A DNA stretch of 64,000 nucleotides from Pseudomonas sp. PDM05 (GCF_014851685.1 NZ_JACVAC010000004.1:186001-250000); one strand, 5' to 3'. Positions 9,608 to 21,656 are shown, numbered from the stretch's first letter. Program-made: numbers and translations. Notes: generated from the sequence alone by a model not told the origin.

Positions 9608-10972
9608 ATGTCCGCTTTCTTTGCCGAACGCGCACTGCTGCCTAATGGATGGGCCAATGATGTACGTCTTGAAGTCAGCGCCGATGGCCTGCTGACAAAG
9701 GTTGCGGCCAATGCCAACGCAGACGGCGCCGAACGGCTGAGAGGCCCGGTTTTGGCGGGCATGCCGAACCTGCACTCCCACGCTTTCCAACGTGCGATGG
9801 CCGGTCTGGCCGAAGTGGCGGGCAACCCGAACGACAGTTTCTGGACCTGGCGCGAGCTGATGTACCGCATGGTCGGCAAGATCAGCCCAGAGCAATTGCA
9901 GGTGATCGCGCGCCAGCTGTATATCGAAATGCTCAAGGCCGGCTACACCTCGGTGGCCGAATTCCACTACGTGCACCATGACGTCAACGGCAAGCCGTAT
10001 GCCGACCGTACCGAGCTGTCACGTCAGATCAGCCAGGCGGCGGCCAGCAGCGGCATCGGCCTGACGTTGCTGCCGGTGCTCTATACCCACTCCGGGTTTG
10101 GCGGCCAGGCACCGAATGAGGGCCAGCGACGGTTTATCAACAGCACTGAAAGCTATCTGGATCTGCAAGCGCGCCTGCAGCCCATCCTCGCCGCGCAACC
10201 GGCGCAGCAGTTGGGGCTGTGTTTCCACTCGCTGCGCGCGGTCACCCCGTCACAAATCAGCGCAGTGCTGAGCGCCAGCGACAAAGCCTGCCCGGTGCAT
10301 ATCCACATCGCCGAACAACAGAAGGAAGTCGACGACTGCCTGGCCTGGAGCGGCAAGCGCCCACTGCAATGGCTGTACGACAATGTTGCAGTGGATGAGC
10401 GCTGGTGCCTGGTGCATGCCACTCATGCCGATGCGGATGAAGTCGCGCGCATGGCCAAGAGCCGTGCGATTGCCGGGCTGTGCCTGACCACTGAGGCGAA
10501 CCTGGGTGACGGGATTTTCCCGGCGGTAGACTTTCTCGCGCAAGGCGGGCGCATGGGGATTGGTTCCGATAGCCATGTGTCGTTGAGCGTGGTGGAGGAA
10601 TTGCGTTGGCTGGAATACGGCCAGCGCCTGCGGGATCAGCGGCGCAACCGTTTGTATCGCAGCGATCAACCGATGGTGGGCCGCACGCTGTTTGATGCGG
10701 CACTGGACGGCGGCGCACAGGCGCTGGGCCAGCCAATTGGTCGTTTGGAAGTGGGTAGGCGCGCGGATTGGCTGGTGCTGGACGGCAATGATCCGTACCT
10801 GGCGACCGCGAGCGAAGATGGCATTCTCAATCGCTGGTTGTTTGCCGGTGGGGATCGGCAGGTGCGGGATGTGCTGGTGAACGGGAAGTGGGTGGTGCGG
10901 GAGGGTCGGCACGCTGACGAAGAAGACAGCAATCGCGCATTCACCCAAGTACTGAAGGACCTGCTCGGTTAA
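9608..10972 (+). CDS. hutF: Formimidoylglutamate deiminase
   Basis: 454 aa amidohydrolase that converts N-formimino-L-glutamate to N-formyl-L-glutamate and ammonia, the first step of the five-step histidine pathway branch. Metal ligands are visible: HSH in MPNLHSHAFQ (about residues 56-58), His in CPVHIHIAEQ, His in LVHATHAD and Asp in GIGSDSHVSL. The C-terminal beta-sandwich ends VRDVLVNGKWVVREGRH. A HutG-type formylglutamate hydrolase would be needed next and should be further along the leftward operon, beyond the left edge. Confidence 0.95.
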   Translation: MSAFFAERALLPNGWANDVRLEVSADGLLTKVAANANADGAERLRGPVLAGMPNLHSHAFQRAMAGLAEVAGNPNDSFWTWRELMYRMVGKISPEQLQVIARQLYIEMLKAGYTSVAEFHYVHHDVNGKPYADRTELSRQISQAAASSGIGLTLLPVLYTHSGFGGQAPNEGQRRFINSTESYLDLQARLQPILAAQPAQQLGLCFHSLRAVTPSQISAVLSASDKACPVHIHIAEQQKEVDDCLAWSGKRPLQWLYDNVAVDERWCLVHATHADADEVARMAKSRAIAGLCLTTEANLGDGIFPAVDFLAQGGRMGIGSDSHVSLSVVEELRWLEYGQRLRDQRRNRLYRSDQPMVGRTLFDAALDGGAQALGQPIGRLEVGRRADWLVLDGNDPYLATASEDGILNRWLFAGGDRQVRDVLVNGKWVVREGRHADEEDSNRAFTQVLKDLLG

Positions 10973-10976
10973 AAAA

Positions 10977-11065
10977 TGTGGGAGCGGGCTTGCTCGCGAA
11001 AGCGGTGGGTCAGACAAAATATCTGCGTCTGATACACCGCTTTCGCGAGCAAGCCCGCTCCCACA
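10977..11065. repeat. REPIN-type inverted doublet (GAGCGGG class)
   Basis: Arms GTGGGAGCGGGCTTGCTCGC and inverse, spacer ends GAAAGCGGTG and CACCGCTTTC pair too. It begins four bases after the hutF stop and may act as its 3' end structure. Confidence 0.9.
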
Positions 11066-11089
11066 ATTTGATCGACGGTGGTCTCGGGG

Positions 11090-11659
11090 TTATTGCGAGG
11101 TCTTGGCCATCTCTTTGTCCGACGTGCGCCAGATCAACCGAGTGGTGTCATACCCCTGCTGGCGCGCCCTGCTCAGCAGGTCCTCGCGGGTGTCGGCACT
11201 GACCGTCGGCGAGCGCGACAAGATCCACATGTAGCGCCGGCTCGGGCTGCCCACGATTGCGGTCTTGTAGTCATCGCTGACATACAGTACCCAGTAATCG
11301 CCCTTGGCGACGCCCGGCAGCAGCGATGTGAACCAGTTATTGAATTCGACCCAGAGCTTGTCGGTCTTGCCCGGCACTTGCGGCGTGGCCGTGCCCTTGG
11401 CTTCTTCCCACTTCCATTCGGTCGTCAGGCAGCGGTTGAACACCGACATGTCGCCATCCGGCAGCAGGGTGTAGCGGGCCTCGGACTGCGCGCAGTTGCG
11501 CTGGAAGTACATCGGCAATCGCGCCAACTCATACCAGGTGCCCTGGTAACGCTTGAGGTTGACGTTGTTCGCTGTCTTGGGTTGCAGATCATCGCCAGAA
11601 TGGCTGGCGCAGCCGGCCAAAAACAGGCTGGCACAAAGGAACACAACAAAACGGATCAT
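11090..11659 (-). CDS. blc: Outer-membrane lipocalin lipoprotein (Blc type)
   Basis: 189 aa. Lipoprotein signal MIRFVVFLCASLFLAGC with lipobox LAGC; Ser/His follow the Cys, so outer-membrane sorting is expected. The lipocalin signature is clear: YQGTWYELARLPMYFQRNC, then VLYVSDDYKTAIVGSPSRRYMWILSR split across two strands of the barrel. Blc-type lipocalins bind fatty acids or lysophospholipids. It lies 30 bases upstream of nothing on its strand except a REP doublet and follows a small lipoprotein gene, with which it may be co-transcribed. Confidence 0.9.
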   Translation of the reverse strand: MIRFVVFLCASLFLAGCASHSGDDLQPKTANNVNLKRYQGTWYELARLPMYFQRNCAQSEARYTLLPDGDMSVFNRCLTTEWKWEEAKGTATPQVPGKTDKLWVEFNNWFTSLLPGVAKGDYWVLYVSDDYKTAIVGSPSRRYMWILSRSPTVSADTREDLLSRARQQGYDTTRLIWRTSDKEMAKTSQ

Positions 11660-11689
11660 TCTTCTTCTCCCGCAGGCTCACGCCCCGGT

Positions 11690-11944
11690 TTACTTCAGGC
11701 CTTGCCCGGAAAACATCAGAACCTTGTCACCGGCATATTGCACGCTGATAAAGCTGGTTTTATCGCCCCAGGTGCAGCTGGACATGCCCAGTGCGCCGGA
11801 ACAATCGGTCGGCTTACCCAACAGCGACTCCACCTCGGCCTTGGCCATGCCAGCCGACAGCTTTGCGTAATTTTCTTGGTTGACCTTGCTGCAAGCGGCC
11901 AACAGCACGCAAAAAGTCAGCAAGGCGAGACGGCGTAACGACAT
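11690..11944 (-). CDS. Small DUF3862-like lipoprotein
   Basis: 84 aa. The ATG at 11942-11944 has AGGAG seven bases upstream. Lipobox LAAC after a short hydrophobic signal (MSLRRLALLTFCVLLAAC). The mature part resembles DUF3862/SmpA-like folds: a GMAKAEVESLLGKPTDC helix-turn followed by SSCTWGDKTSFISVQY and KVLMFSGQGL. Two Cys (after PTD and MSS) could pair. It is separated from fbp by a terminator and probably has its own promoter; it could be co-transcribed with the lipocalin 30 bases downstream. Function not known. Confidence 0.8.
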   Translation of the reverse strand: MSLRRLALLTFCVLLAACSKVNQENYAKLSAGMAKAEVESLLGKPTDCSGALGMSSCTWGDKTSFISVQYAGDKVLMFSGQGLK

Positions 11945-12033
11945 GGAAAAACTCCTGGAGGGACGAAGCAGCATGGGGGTCTGCCAGAAGCTTAGAAGGG
12001 AAAAGGGGTGTCTGGTTCCCGATGGGCAAAAAC

Positions 12034-12073
12034 AAAAAAAACCCCGAAAACGCTGAAACGTTTCGGGGCTTTC
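12034..12073 (-). terminator. Rho-independent terminator downstream of fbp
   Basis: On the minus strand AAAGCCCCGAAACG pairs with CGTTTTCGGGG and is followed by eight T residues. It lies after the fbp stop and a REP doublet. Confidence 0.85.
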
Positions 12074-12090
12074 TAGCCAACACAAAATCT

Positions 12091-12179
12091 TGTAGTGAGC
12101 GGGCTTGCCCGCGCTGCGGTACACCAGGCGCCTCAAGCTAACCTGACACACCGCCGCGCGGGCAAGCCCGCTCACTACA
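12091..12179. repeat. REPIN-like doublet, GTAGTGAGCGGG variant
   Basis: Arms GTAGTGAGCGGGCTTGCCCG and inverse differ from the GTGGGAG classes in the first bases but share GCGGGCTTGCCCGCG. It lies between fbp and its terminator. Confidence 0.85.
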
Positions 12180-12183
12180 AAGG

Positions 12184-13194
12184 TTACTTCTTGTGGTAGG
12201 CGGTTACACGCTCGACTTCTTCTTTCGAACCCAGGAACACCGCCACACGCTGGTGCAGACCTTCAGGCTGGATGTCGAGGATGCGCTGGTGGCCGTCGGT
12301 GGACGCGCCGCCTGCTTGCTCAACCAGGAAGGACATCGGGTTGGCTTCGTACATCAGGCGCAGTTTGCCTGGCTTGGATGGCTCGCGGCTGTCGCGTGGG
12401 TACATGAACAGGCCACCACGGGTCAGGATGCGGTGTACGTCGGCCACCATCGCGGCAACCCAGCGCATGTTGAAGTTTTTCTTCAGCGGGCCTTCTTCGC
12501 CAGCCATCAGCTCGCCCACGTAGCGGTTCACCGGCTCTTCCCAGTGGCGCTGGTTGGACATGTTGATCGCGAATTCCTGGGTCGATGCAGGAATGGTGAT
12601 GTCTTCGTGGGTCAGCACGAAACTGCCCATCTCGCGGTCCAGGGTGAAGCCCTTGACGCCATCGCCCAGGGTCAGCACCAGCATGGTCTGTGGGCCGTAG
12701 ATCGCGTAACCGGCGGCAACCTGCTGGGTGCCGGGTTGCAGGAAGGCCTTCTCGTTCAGCGGCTCGTTCTGGCTCAGGTATTCGTTCGGGCAACGCAGTA
12801 CCGAGAAGATGGTGCCGACCGGCGCGTTGATGTCGATGTTGGACGAACCGTCCAGTGGGTCGAATACCAGCAGGTACGCACCTTTCGGGTATTTGCCCGG
12901 AATCTGGTAGGCATTGTCCATTTCTTCGGACGCCATGCCGGCCAGGTGACCACCCCATTCGTTGGCTTCGAGCAGGATCTCGTTGGAGATCACGTCGAGT
13001 TTCTTCTGCACTTCGCCCTGCACGTTTTCAGTGCCCATGCTGCCCAGGACACCACCCAGTGCGCCTTTGGACACGGCGTGGCTGATTTCCTTGCAAGCAC
13101 GCGCCACCACTTCGATAAGGAAGCGCAGATCGGCAGGCGTGTTGTTGCTGCGGGTCTGCTCGATCAAATAGCGACTCAAGGTAACGCGGGACAT
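12184..13194 (-). CDS. fbp: Fructose-1,6-bisphosphatase class I
   Basis: 336 aa, usual size. Hydrolyses fructose-1,6-bisphosphate to fructose 6-phosphate in gluconeogenesis; essential for growth on organic acids and amino acids in pseudomonads. The metal site [20 protein letters not shown] and the substrate loop [30 protein letters not shown] are visible. The start at 13192-13194 ([13 protein letters not shown]) is chosen because GGAG lies six bases upstream and the family N-terminus begins here; 33 earlier in-frame codons are non-homologous. A terminator follows. Confidence 0.96.
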   Translation of the reverse strand: MSRVTLSRYLIEQTRSNNTPADLRFLIEVVARACKEISHAVSKGALGGVLGSMGTENVQGEVQKKLDVISNEILLEANEWGGHLAGMASEEMDNAYQIPGKYPKGAYLLVFDPLDGSSNIDINAPVGTIFSVLRCPNEYLSQNEPLNEKAFLQPGTQQVAAGYAIYGPQTMLVLTLGDGVKGFTLDREMGSFVLTHEDITIPASTQEFAINMSNQRHWEEPVNRYVGELMAGEEGPLKKNFNMRWVAAMVADVHRILTRGGLFMYPRDSREPSKPGKLRLMYEANPMSFLVEQAGGASTDGHQRILDIQPEGLHQRVAVFLGSKEEVERVTAYHKK

Positions 13195-13302
13195 GTAAGG
13201 CTCCGGAGAATGGGGGGCTAAAAACCCGCGCAGTTTAGCGCGAGTCGGGGCGTATTTCCTCCTATCAGAGGATTTAAACCCAATAGAGTTCATGGACTTT
13301 AT

Positions 13303-14655
13303 CTAACGTGCCACCGGCGGCTTGCGCAGCAAACTGTAGGCCATGGCGCCCAGGGCCGCCACGCCGAACAGCAGCACGGCCCAGAGCCCGAATTTTTTCC
13401 AGTCGGGCCCGCTCTCGACGGCGGCAGCGGCAACAGGCGTGTTGACCACCGCGTCCCCGGCGACCGTGGCCTGGCCCAACGCCTTGAAGCGCTCGGCGCT
13501 GTAATCAGGAATCAGTGTCGACAACGGCAAATTCGCCGCCTTCGCCGCAGCATTGCCCAGCGCCAGGGTGAACGGCGGCTCACCCCGCGCCAGGAACACC
13601 AACTGCGTGCTGCGCACGGCAAAGTGCAGGGCCGGCGCATCGACGCCCAGGCCTGCGCCGCGCTCGTCTACCTGCAACTTGAGTTCGGCGACGGCCTGCC
13701 CCGGCAGCTGCAACTCATCCTGCACCACCTCCTGGCCGTTACTGGTCAGGCGGTAGAGCAACCCGTTGCTCAACGGTTGCCAGGCCTGCTTGCTGTCGCG
13801 ACGCCCCGACAAGGTGACGGGCGCCAGGGTATTGGGCTGTTTCAGTTCGATGCGCAAACGCTCGACATTCAGCCCGGTCGGCAACTGCCAGCTGTATTCC
13901 CCGGCGCTGAGCCGCGTGCCCGCCAACGGCTGCGACCATACCAACGGCAGTGGCAGGCTGCTGCTGGTGGCACTGACCAGCTTGGCCGAGGTCAGCAACG
14001 GCGCTGCCTGGCCTTGCCACACCAGGCGCAGGTAGCGCGCCGATTGCCCCGGCAGGTTTACGTCATGCTGCTCGACCCGCTCGTCGGCAAACGACAGGCG
14101 CGCAACCTGCCCGTCGCCCCACGGCGTCCAATGCTGCAAATCATCGCTGGCCTCGATGCTGAAGCGCTGGAAGCCGTCGTGCTCACGACTCCAATCCAGG
14201 CTCAGTTGCTGCAACGGTGCCTTGATCGCGCTGGCGTCGAGCACCCAGCCGCGCAGCACCTGCGGCCCCTTGGCGGTGGACGGGCGAATTTCCAGCAGCG
14301 TGCCCTCGGTGGTGGATTTCATCACCACGCCGGGCAGCGCCTGCTGGGTATCGGCGGCGTACAGCGGGAACCACTTCACCTCGGTGACAGTGCGGCTTTC
14401 GCTGCGCTGCGAGGATTGGCGCGACAACGCGTAGGCCTGCGGCTCACCGGCGGCGTTGAACACACGCACGTCACTGAGGTCTGCCTGGCGCGCACTCAAC
14501 TGCACGGCCAGCGGCAACTCCAGCCGATACCACGGGCCGTTGCCGCTCACGGCCAATGGCACCCGCACCGAGAAATCGGCCGGCGTTTCCTGGGCGCAGG
14601 CCGCCGAACCCAACAGCCACAACGCCAACCCACTCAGACTCAGCTTGCCCATCAA
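13303..14655 (-). CDS. DUF3999 family protein
   Basis: 450 aa. N-terminal signal peptide (MMGKLSLSGLALWLLGSAAC, cleavage near CAQE), a long beta-rich extracytoplasmic part (residues about 25-410) and a single C-terminal membrane helix (FGLWAVLLFGVAALGAMAY) followed by a short basic tail. This gives a periplasmic domain anchored at its C-terminus. Its start overlaps the stop of the DUF2339 gene as ATGA, so the two are translationally coupled and probably form a complex. The pair recurs in pseudomonads as I recall; its role is not established. Confidence 0.85.
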   Translation of the reverse strand: MMGKLSLSGLALWLLGSAACAQETPADFSVRVPLAVSGNGPWYRLELPLAVQLSARQADLSDVRVFNAAGEPQAYALSRQSSQRSESRTVTEVKWFPLYAADTQQALPGVVMKSTTEGTLLEIRPSTAKGPQVLRGWVLDASAIKAPLQQLSLDWSREHDGFQRFSIEASDDLQHWTPWGDGQVARLSFADERVEQHDVNLPGQSARYLRLVWQGQAAPLLTSAKLVSATSSSLPLPLVWSQPLAGTRLSAGEYSWQLPTGLNVERLRIELKQPNTLAPVTLSGRRDSKQAWQPLSNGLLYRLTSNGQEVVQDELQLPGQAVAELKLQVDERGAGLGVDAPALHFAVRSTQLVFLARGEPPFTLALGNAAAKAANLPLSTLIPDYSAERFKALGQATVAGDAVVNTPVAAAAVESGPDWKKFGLWAVLLFGVAALGAMAYSLLRKPPVAR

Positions 14656-17600
14656 GACGATGCTCCTTCAGTTTCAACGCGCTTGGGCGGCAGCGGCGCA
14701 AAGTAGCCCACCACCAGCAACAACCCGCCCACGCCGATAAACGACACGATCCGCGCCAGGCCGCCACGGTTACTCAATTCGACAAAGAACAACTTGGCCA
14801 CCACCACGGCAATCAGCGCCGCACCGATCAACCACACTTCGCGACGATGGCGCAGGTGGCCGCCGATCATCAGCCCAAGGGCGATCAGGGTCCACACGAT
14901 CGACAGGCCGGCTTGCACCAGCATCGATTCAAGCAACGCCTCCAGCTGGAACGGCACGCCGCCCCAATGGTGCGCGGTGCGCATCACCAACGCGGTAAAG
15001 AACCCGAACAGCGACAGGCCCGCGACACCCTGGGCGAGCAACTCTGCGCGCGGCCCACGCTGCGGCGCGACACTGCGCGTCCACAGGTACACGCCCAACA
15101 ACGCGAACAACAGGCCCAGGTCCAGCGGGTTGAGCAGCGGCACATACGGCAACGGTTCGGCGGTGCCGTCGCTGAAGATGTTCGCCAACCAGAACCAACC
15201 GAGCATCAGCACCGCCAATGGCAACGCCGCGAGCACGCGGTATTCCCGTGGGTACGCCGACACCGGCCACGGCCAGTTGCGCGGCGCAGCGGCCAGCACC
15301 AGATACAGGCTTGGCAGAATCGCCCAACCGAGCCAGCGCCAGGCGTTGTACTGATCCGACAGCAACAGCAGGCCGTAACGCAGTTCCAGCGCGAGCACGC
15401 CGATCAGCATCCAGCAGCCCAGCACATGGGCCACGCTCAACACCGTGCCAGGCACTGTCGAAGCCAAGCGCCGCAGCGAAATGAAGTGCACGACAAAAAC
15501 GGCCAACCACGCCAACCAGCCAAACTGCGCCGCCGGGTGGTAATAGGCATCCAGGGACGCCAGCAACACCACGCCCGCCGCCGGCATCAGCAAGGTGCCG
15601 AGCACGCCCAGCGACGGCCAGCGCAACCGCTGCGCGCCAAACGCCCAGAGCGCCACGCTTACGGCGGCGATGCCGAGCAAGGACGGGCCTTGCAAAGCGT
15701 TCGGGACAAAGCGCAGCACCTCGCTGATCAACGCCAGCGCCCACCATGCGGCGCCCCACACCAACAGCACGTCGGACAGGCGTTGCAGTTTCAGCACCGC
15801 AAACACCGGCACATGCCGCTCGCGCTGCAAGCGCCAGGCGCCGACCAGCGCGGCCAGGCCCAGGACCATCGGTGTCCAGAAACCGCTATGCCCCAGCAGG
15901 CGCAAGCCTTCGCCGCTCAACGGCCCCAGCAGCTGCGGCACCGACAGCAGGAACGAACCGCCGCCGATCAGTTGCAGCAGCAAGCCAAACACAAAACTCA
16001 CGCGCTGTTGCAGGTACAGGCTCAACCAGATGATCAACAGACCACTGGCCGCCCACACGCCACTCGCGCTTTGCCATGGCAGTACGAACAGCACCGCAAG
16101 GTTGATCAGCACCAGCCCGGCCAGCAACACCACCGACAGCCCGCGCAACAAGCGCACGTCACCGCGCACCATGTCGTCGCGCGCCGCCAGCAACATGCCG
16201 CCGATCAGCGCCAGGCCGATCAGCGAAGCGGTGAGCAAACCACTCCAACCCGCACTGAATACGGCTGCGCCCTCGCCGCCCTGCAAGCGCAGCAGGAACA
16301 ACGCGCCGCCGAGCAGTTGCACGGCAAACGCGGTGAACAGGAAGGTGCGCGAGCCGATGCGCAGGCCGACAAACAGCGTCACCAGCCCGGCAATCGCCCA
16401 ACTGATGGCAGTGCCCTGGGTCTGCAACAGCAACGGCGCCAGCAAGTACACAAAGCTCAAGCCCAGGCTCGCCAGTACCGGCAGGCCTCTACGCTCCCAA
16501 TCCGCCGCCTGTTCAGCCGGCGCCTTGCGCAGTTGATCGAAGCTGAACAGCAACGCCGCGCCCAGCAGCAACGCCCCCAATGGCGCGCCGTCGAGCAGGC
16601 TGTGTTCGCCGATGCGCAACTCGCTGAGGAACGCCATTGCCGAGCCCAGTTGCAGCAGCAGGCCGAAGGCCCGCGCCAACGGCCGCTGTTGACGCAACCC
16701 GAGCCAGAAAATCCCCGCGCCCTCCACCGCCCACGCCGCGGCAGTCCAGCGCGCGTCGAGCCCAAGGGGAATCGCCAGGCTGGCAAAGATCACGCCCAGG
16801 GCCAGGCAGGTTTCCGCCAGCAACAAGGCGCGCCCACCACTGAGCAGACGGGCCAGGCCCATGTAGATAATGCCCAGGCCCAACGCACTGAACGCAGCGG
16901 CGAACTCCAGGTGCTGCACCAGCGCGAACTGCAAGCCAAAGCCCACCAGGGGCGGGCCGAACAGCATGCTGCCGTCGACATAATCACCCTTGGCCGCCGA
17001 CCAGCGCAGCAGCGCTCCACGGCTGTCGTCCTCGGGCGCGTCGCTCATCTCCAGCAATTTGCGCCGGGTGAACAACAGGCCGATGGCCAGGTACATCAGG
17101 AAAAACAGGATCAGGAACGGCTCGGTGCTCCACAGCAGTTCCGGCGTGTAGGAACGCAGGCCCCAGGCGAAGCCGATGCCGAAGGTGCCGACGAAGCCGA
17201 TCAGGTTGAGCAGGCGCCAGGCCTTGAACCAGGCAATCGCGAGGATGCCCGCGTTAAGCAACGCGAAGTAACTGAACAGCGCCACATGGTTGCCAGCCCC
17301 CGTGGAAGTGAGGATCGGCGCGGCGAAACCACCGAGCGCGGCCGCACAGGCCAACCCCAGCGCGTCCTGGGTGATCGCCAGGATCGCCGAGAACACCGTA
17401 ACCGCCACCAGCAGGCCCAGTGCCGCGCTGGGATCGATCAGCGGATGCAGGCGCATCGCCGCAAACACCGTGAGGTACAACACCGCGATCCCGGTGCCTT
17501 GCAGCATCAAGCCGTAATGGCTGTTGCGCAGGCGCAGCCACCAACCCAGGCCCAACAGGCCGACCGCAGCGGCGGCGACACCGGCGTAGCGCAACTCGAT

Positions 17601-18191
17601 CGGCACCACCATGCCTTCGGTGGCATACCGCAGCAGGAACGCCAGGCCAAGGAACAACAGCACCACGCCGACGCGCAGCACGGTGTTGCCGCCAAACAGC
17701 CAATTGCGCGCACCGCTGATGGCGCGCTCGATCAGGCTGGGGCCACGCGGGGTTGCCGGTTCTTGCGGGCTTGGTGTCGGCATCGGCGCTGGCGCTGGTG
17801 CTGGTGCTGGTGCTGGTGCCCAGACATCATCCGGCAGCGGCTGGCTGGCCTCGGCAACCATCGGCACAGGCGCCAACTCGGTCGGCAGCTCCCAGACAAG
17901 GTCGGGCGCCTTGGCGACAGGGGTGGGGTCAGGAATGGCGGGTTCGACCCTGGCACTGCCGACCGGCGGCGTGGGCACTTCCAGTAGCCGCAGGCGTTCG
18001 CCCAGGGCAATCAGCGCCTTTTGCGTGGTTTCCAACTGGCTCGCCTGCTTGTCTGCCTGGGCCGACAGTTGCGACAGGCGAATCGCCTGGCCAAGCCCCA
18101 AGCCCAGCAGCGCACCGATGCCGGCGTCACTGAACGACTCGTCGAGTGTCCAGCCGAGCGCGAGGCCAATCAGCATGAAAATCCATTGCAT
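14652..18191 (-). CDS. DUF2339 large polytopic membrane protein
   Basis: 1179 aa. Order: one N-terminal helix (MQWIFMLIGLALGWTLDE), a short coiled coil (about residues 40-65), a Pro/Ala-rich linker with an in-frame (Ala-Pro) run, then from about residue 150 more than twenty hydrophobic segments to the C-terminus. DUF2339 signatures such as NWLFGGNTVLRVGVVLLFLG and LRYATEGMVVPIELR are present in separate stretches. It is coupled to the DUF3999 gene. A long antisense reading frame on the plus strand is a codon-bias shadow. Transport or cell-surface roles are guesses. Confidence 0.87.
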   Translation of the reverse strand: MQWIFMLIGLALGWTLDESFSDAGIGALLGLGLGQAIRLSQLSAQADKQASQLETTQKALIALGERLRLLEVPTPPVGSARVEPAIPDPTPVAKAPDLVWELPTELAPVPMVAEASQPLPDDVWAPAPAPAPAPAPMPTPSPQEPATPRGPSLIERAISGARNWLFGGNTVLRVGVVLLFLGLAFLLRYATEGMVVPIELRYAGVAAAAVGLLGLGWWLRLRNSHYGLMLQGTGIAVLYLTVFAAMRLHPLIDPSAALGLLVAVTVFSAILAITQDALGLACAAALGGFAAPILTSTGAGNHVALFSYFALLNAGILAIAWFKAWRLLNLIGFVGTFGIGFAWGLRSYTPELLWSTEPFLILFFLMYLAIGLLFTRRKLLEMSDAPEDDSRGALLRWSAAKGDYVDGSMLFGPPLVGFGLQFALVQHLEFAAAFSALGLGIIYMGLARLLSGGRALLLAETCLALGVIFASLAIPLGLDARWTAAAWAVEGAGIFWLGLRQQRPLARAFGLLLQLGSAMAFLSELRIGEHSLLDGAPLGALLLGAALLFSFDQLRKAPAEQAADWERRGLPVLASLGLSFVYLLAPLLLQTQGTAISWAIAGLVTLFVGLRIGSRTFLFTAFAVQLLGGALFLLRLQGGEGAAVFSAGWSGLLTASLIGLALIGGMLLAARDDMVRGDVRLLRGLSVVLLAGLVLINLAVLFVLPWQSASGVWAASGLLIIWLSLYLQQRVSFVFGLLLQLIGGGSFLLSVPQLLGPLSGEGLRLLGHSGFWTPMVLGLAALVGAWRLQRERHVPVFAVLKLQRLSDVLLVWGAAWWALALISEVLRFVPNALQGPSLLGIAAVSVALWAFGAQRLRWPSLGVLGTLLMPAAGVVLLASLDAYYHPAAQFGWLAWLAVFVVHFISLRRLASTVPGTVLSVAHVLGCWMLIGVLALELRYGLLLLSDQYNAWRWLGWAILPSLYLVLAAAPRNWPWPVSAYPREYRVLAALPLAVLMLGWFWLANIFSDGTAEPLPYVPLLNPLDLGLLFALLGVYLWTRSVAPQRGPRAELLAQGVAGLSLFGFFTALVMRTAHHWGGVPFQLEALLESMLVQAGLSIVWTLIALGLMIGGHLRHRREVWLIGAALIAVVVAKLFFVELSNRGGLARIVSFIGVGGLLLVVGYFAPLPPKRVETEGASS
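17785..17820. repeat. Hexanucleotide tandem repeat inside the DUF2339 gene
   Basis: Six uninterrupted units: GGCGCT twice, GGTGCT three times, GGTGCC once. On the coding strand it encodes an Ala-Pro run. Slippage would change linker length in steps of two residues without breaking the frame. Confidence 0.85.
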
Positions 18192-18241
18192 GGTCGATAT
18201 TCCCTAGGCAAACCGGGGCCTAGTATATCGACGCGAGAGCA

Positions 18242-18380
18242 ATGTGGGAGAAGGCTTGTGTGGGAGCGGGTTTGTGTGGGAGCGGGCTTGCTCGCGAAAG
18301 CGGTGGGTCAGTATCAGATGAGTTGCCTGACACGCCGTCTTCGCGAGCAAGCCCGCTCCCACACAAGCCCGCTCCCACAA
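18242..18380. repeat. Compound REP cluster downstream of glgP
   Basis: A complete GAGCGGG-class doublet (about 18275-18363) is flanked by truncated arms: GTGGGAGAAGGCTTGTGTGG and GTGGGAGCGGGTTTGTGTGG on the left and CAAGCCCGCTCCCACA on the right. It looks like nested insertion or recombination of REP units. Confidence 0.85.
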
Positions 18381-18393
18381 CGTAGTGCGGCGT

Positions 18394-20844
<2,451 letters not shown>

Positions 20845-21083
20845 CAGATGCGACCTCGGGCGAGATAGAAGGAGTTGCTAGAGCCTAGACGGTCTGACAG
20901 ACGGTGACCGCTCTGGTTCGGCACTTTTTTAACGCATTTACCTTTGGCGGTTTTTGATGCATTGGCCGTGCCTGCTTTGGCCCAGACACGCCTTCTGGCC
21001 GAAACCGGCAAAATATTGTTCAAAAAACCACCAATCCCGGTATGATCGCGCGCCCGGATACCGCCCCACCTTTTGGAACCCTG

Positions 21084-21518
21084 ATGAAGCCTCAACTGAT
21101 CGCCGCCGCGGAACTCGACCGTCTTGAAACATGGCAGAAATACTCCGCACACATGTGCGGTGGCTGCGTGTCCAGCTGCTGCACGCTGCCGGTCGAAGTG
21201 AAGGTCAAGGACCTGATCCGCATTGGTCTGGTCGATGAGTTCGAGCTGGGCGACCCGGCGAAGAACATCGCCAAGCGCTTGCAGAAGGAAGGCATCGTCG
21301 AGCGCTTCAATTCCAAGTCCGAGATTTTTACCCTGCAGCGCATGAGCAACAACGACTGCCTGTTCCTGGATCGTAAGACGCGCTTCTGCACTATTTATGA
21401 CAAGCGCCCGGATACTTGCCGCAACCACCCCAAGATCGGGCCGCGGCCGGGGTATTGCGCGTACAAGCCCAAGGAAGTGGTGCGCGAGACCAAGTTCAAG
21501 ACGCTCGATAAGTTCTGA
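21084..21518 (+). CDS. YkgJ-type cysteine cluster protein
   Basis: 144 aa. Cysteines form the UPF0153/YkgJ pattern: CGGCVSSCC near residue 25, then DCLFLDRKTRFC, DTCRNHP and GYCAY near the C-terminus, suggesting a metal or Fe-S site. The start MKPQLIAAAEL is chosen because the earlier in-frame ATG (21042) lies in promoter-like sequence with TATGAT at 21040-21045. It lies between divergent glgP and convergent typA, so it is probably a single-gene unit. Biochemical role unknown. Confidence 0.85.
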   Translation: MKPQLIAAAELDRLETWQKYSAHMCGGCVSSCCTLPVEVKVKDLIRIGLVDEFELGDPAKNIAKRLQKEGIVERFNSKSEIFTLQRMSNNDCLFLDRKTRFCTIYDKRPDTCRNHPKIGPRPGYCAYKPKEVVRETKFKTLDKF

Positions 21519-21548
21519 TCCATATTTTGTAGTGCCCTTTAGGGCCTC

Positions 21549-21621
21549 ATCGCAGGCAAGCCAGCTCCCACATTTTGACCGTGTGAACCCGATCAAGTGT
21601 GGGAGCTGGCTTGCCTGCGAT
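21549..21621. repeat. REP doublet (GAGCTGG class), outward order
   Basis: Arms GCAGGCAAGCCAGCTCCCAC and GTGGGAGCTGGCTTGCCTGC with GTGGGAG ends facing inward, as at 1636-1702 and unlike the other doublets. Lies between two convergent genes. Confidence 0.85.
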
Positions 21622-21656
21622 GGGGCCGGTAGAGACAACACAAAAACTGCAGGCAC

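Noticed and set aside
10977..11065. Repeated GTGGGAGCGGGC units as a CRISPR array
   Set aside because: They are single inverted doublets scattered between genes, without regular direct repeats or spacers; REP elements explain them.
14556..17987. A 1143-codon open frame on the plus strand opposite the DUF2339 gene
   Set aside because: Composition (Gln, Arg, His, Ala-rich, no domain look) is that of a high-GC antisense shadow; the minus frame has clear membrane helices and coupling to its neighbour.
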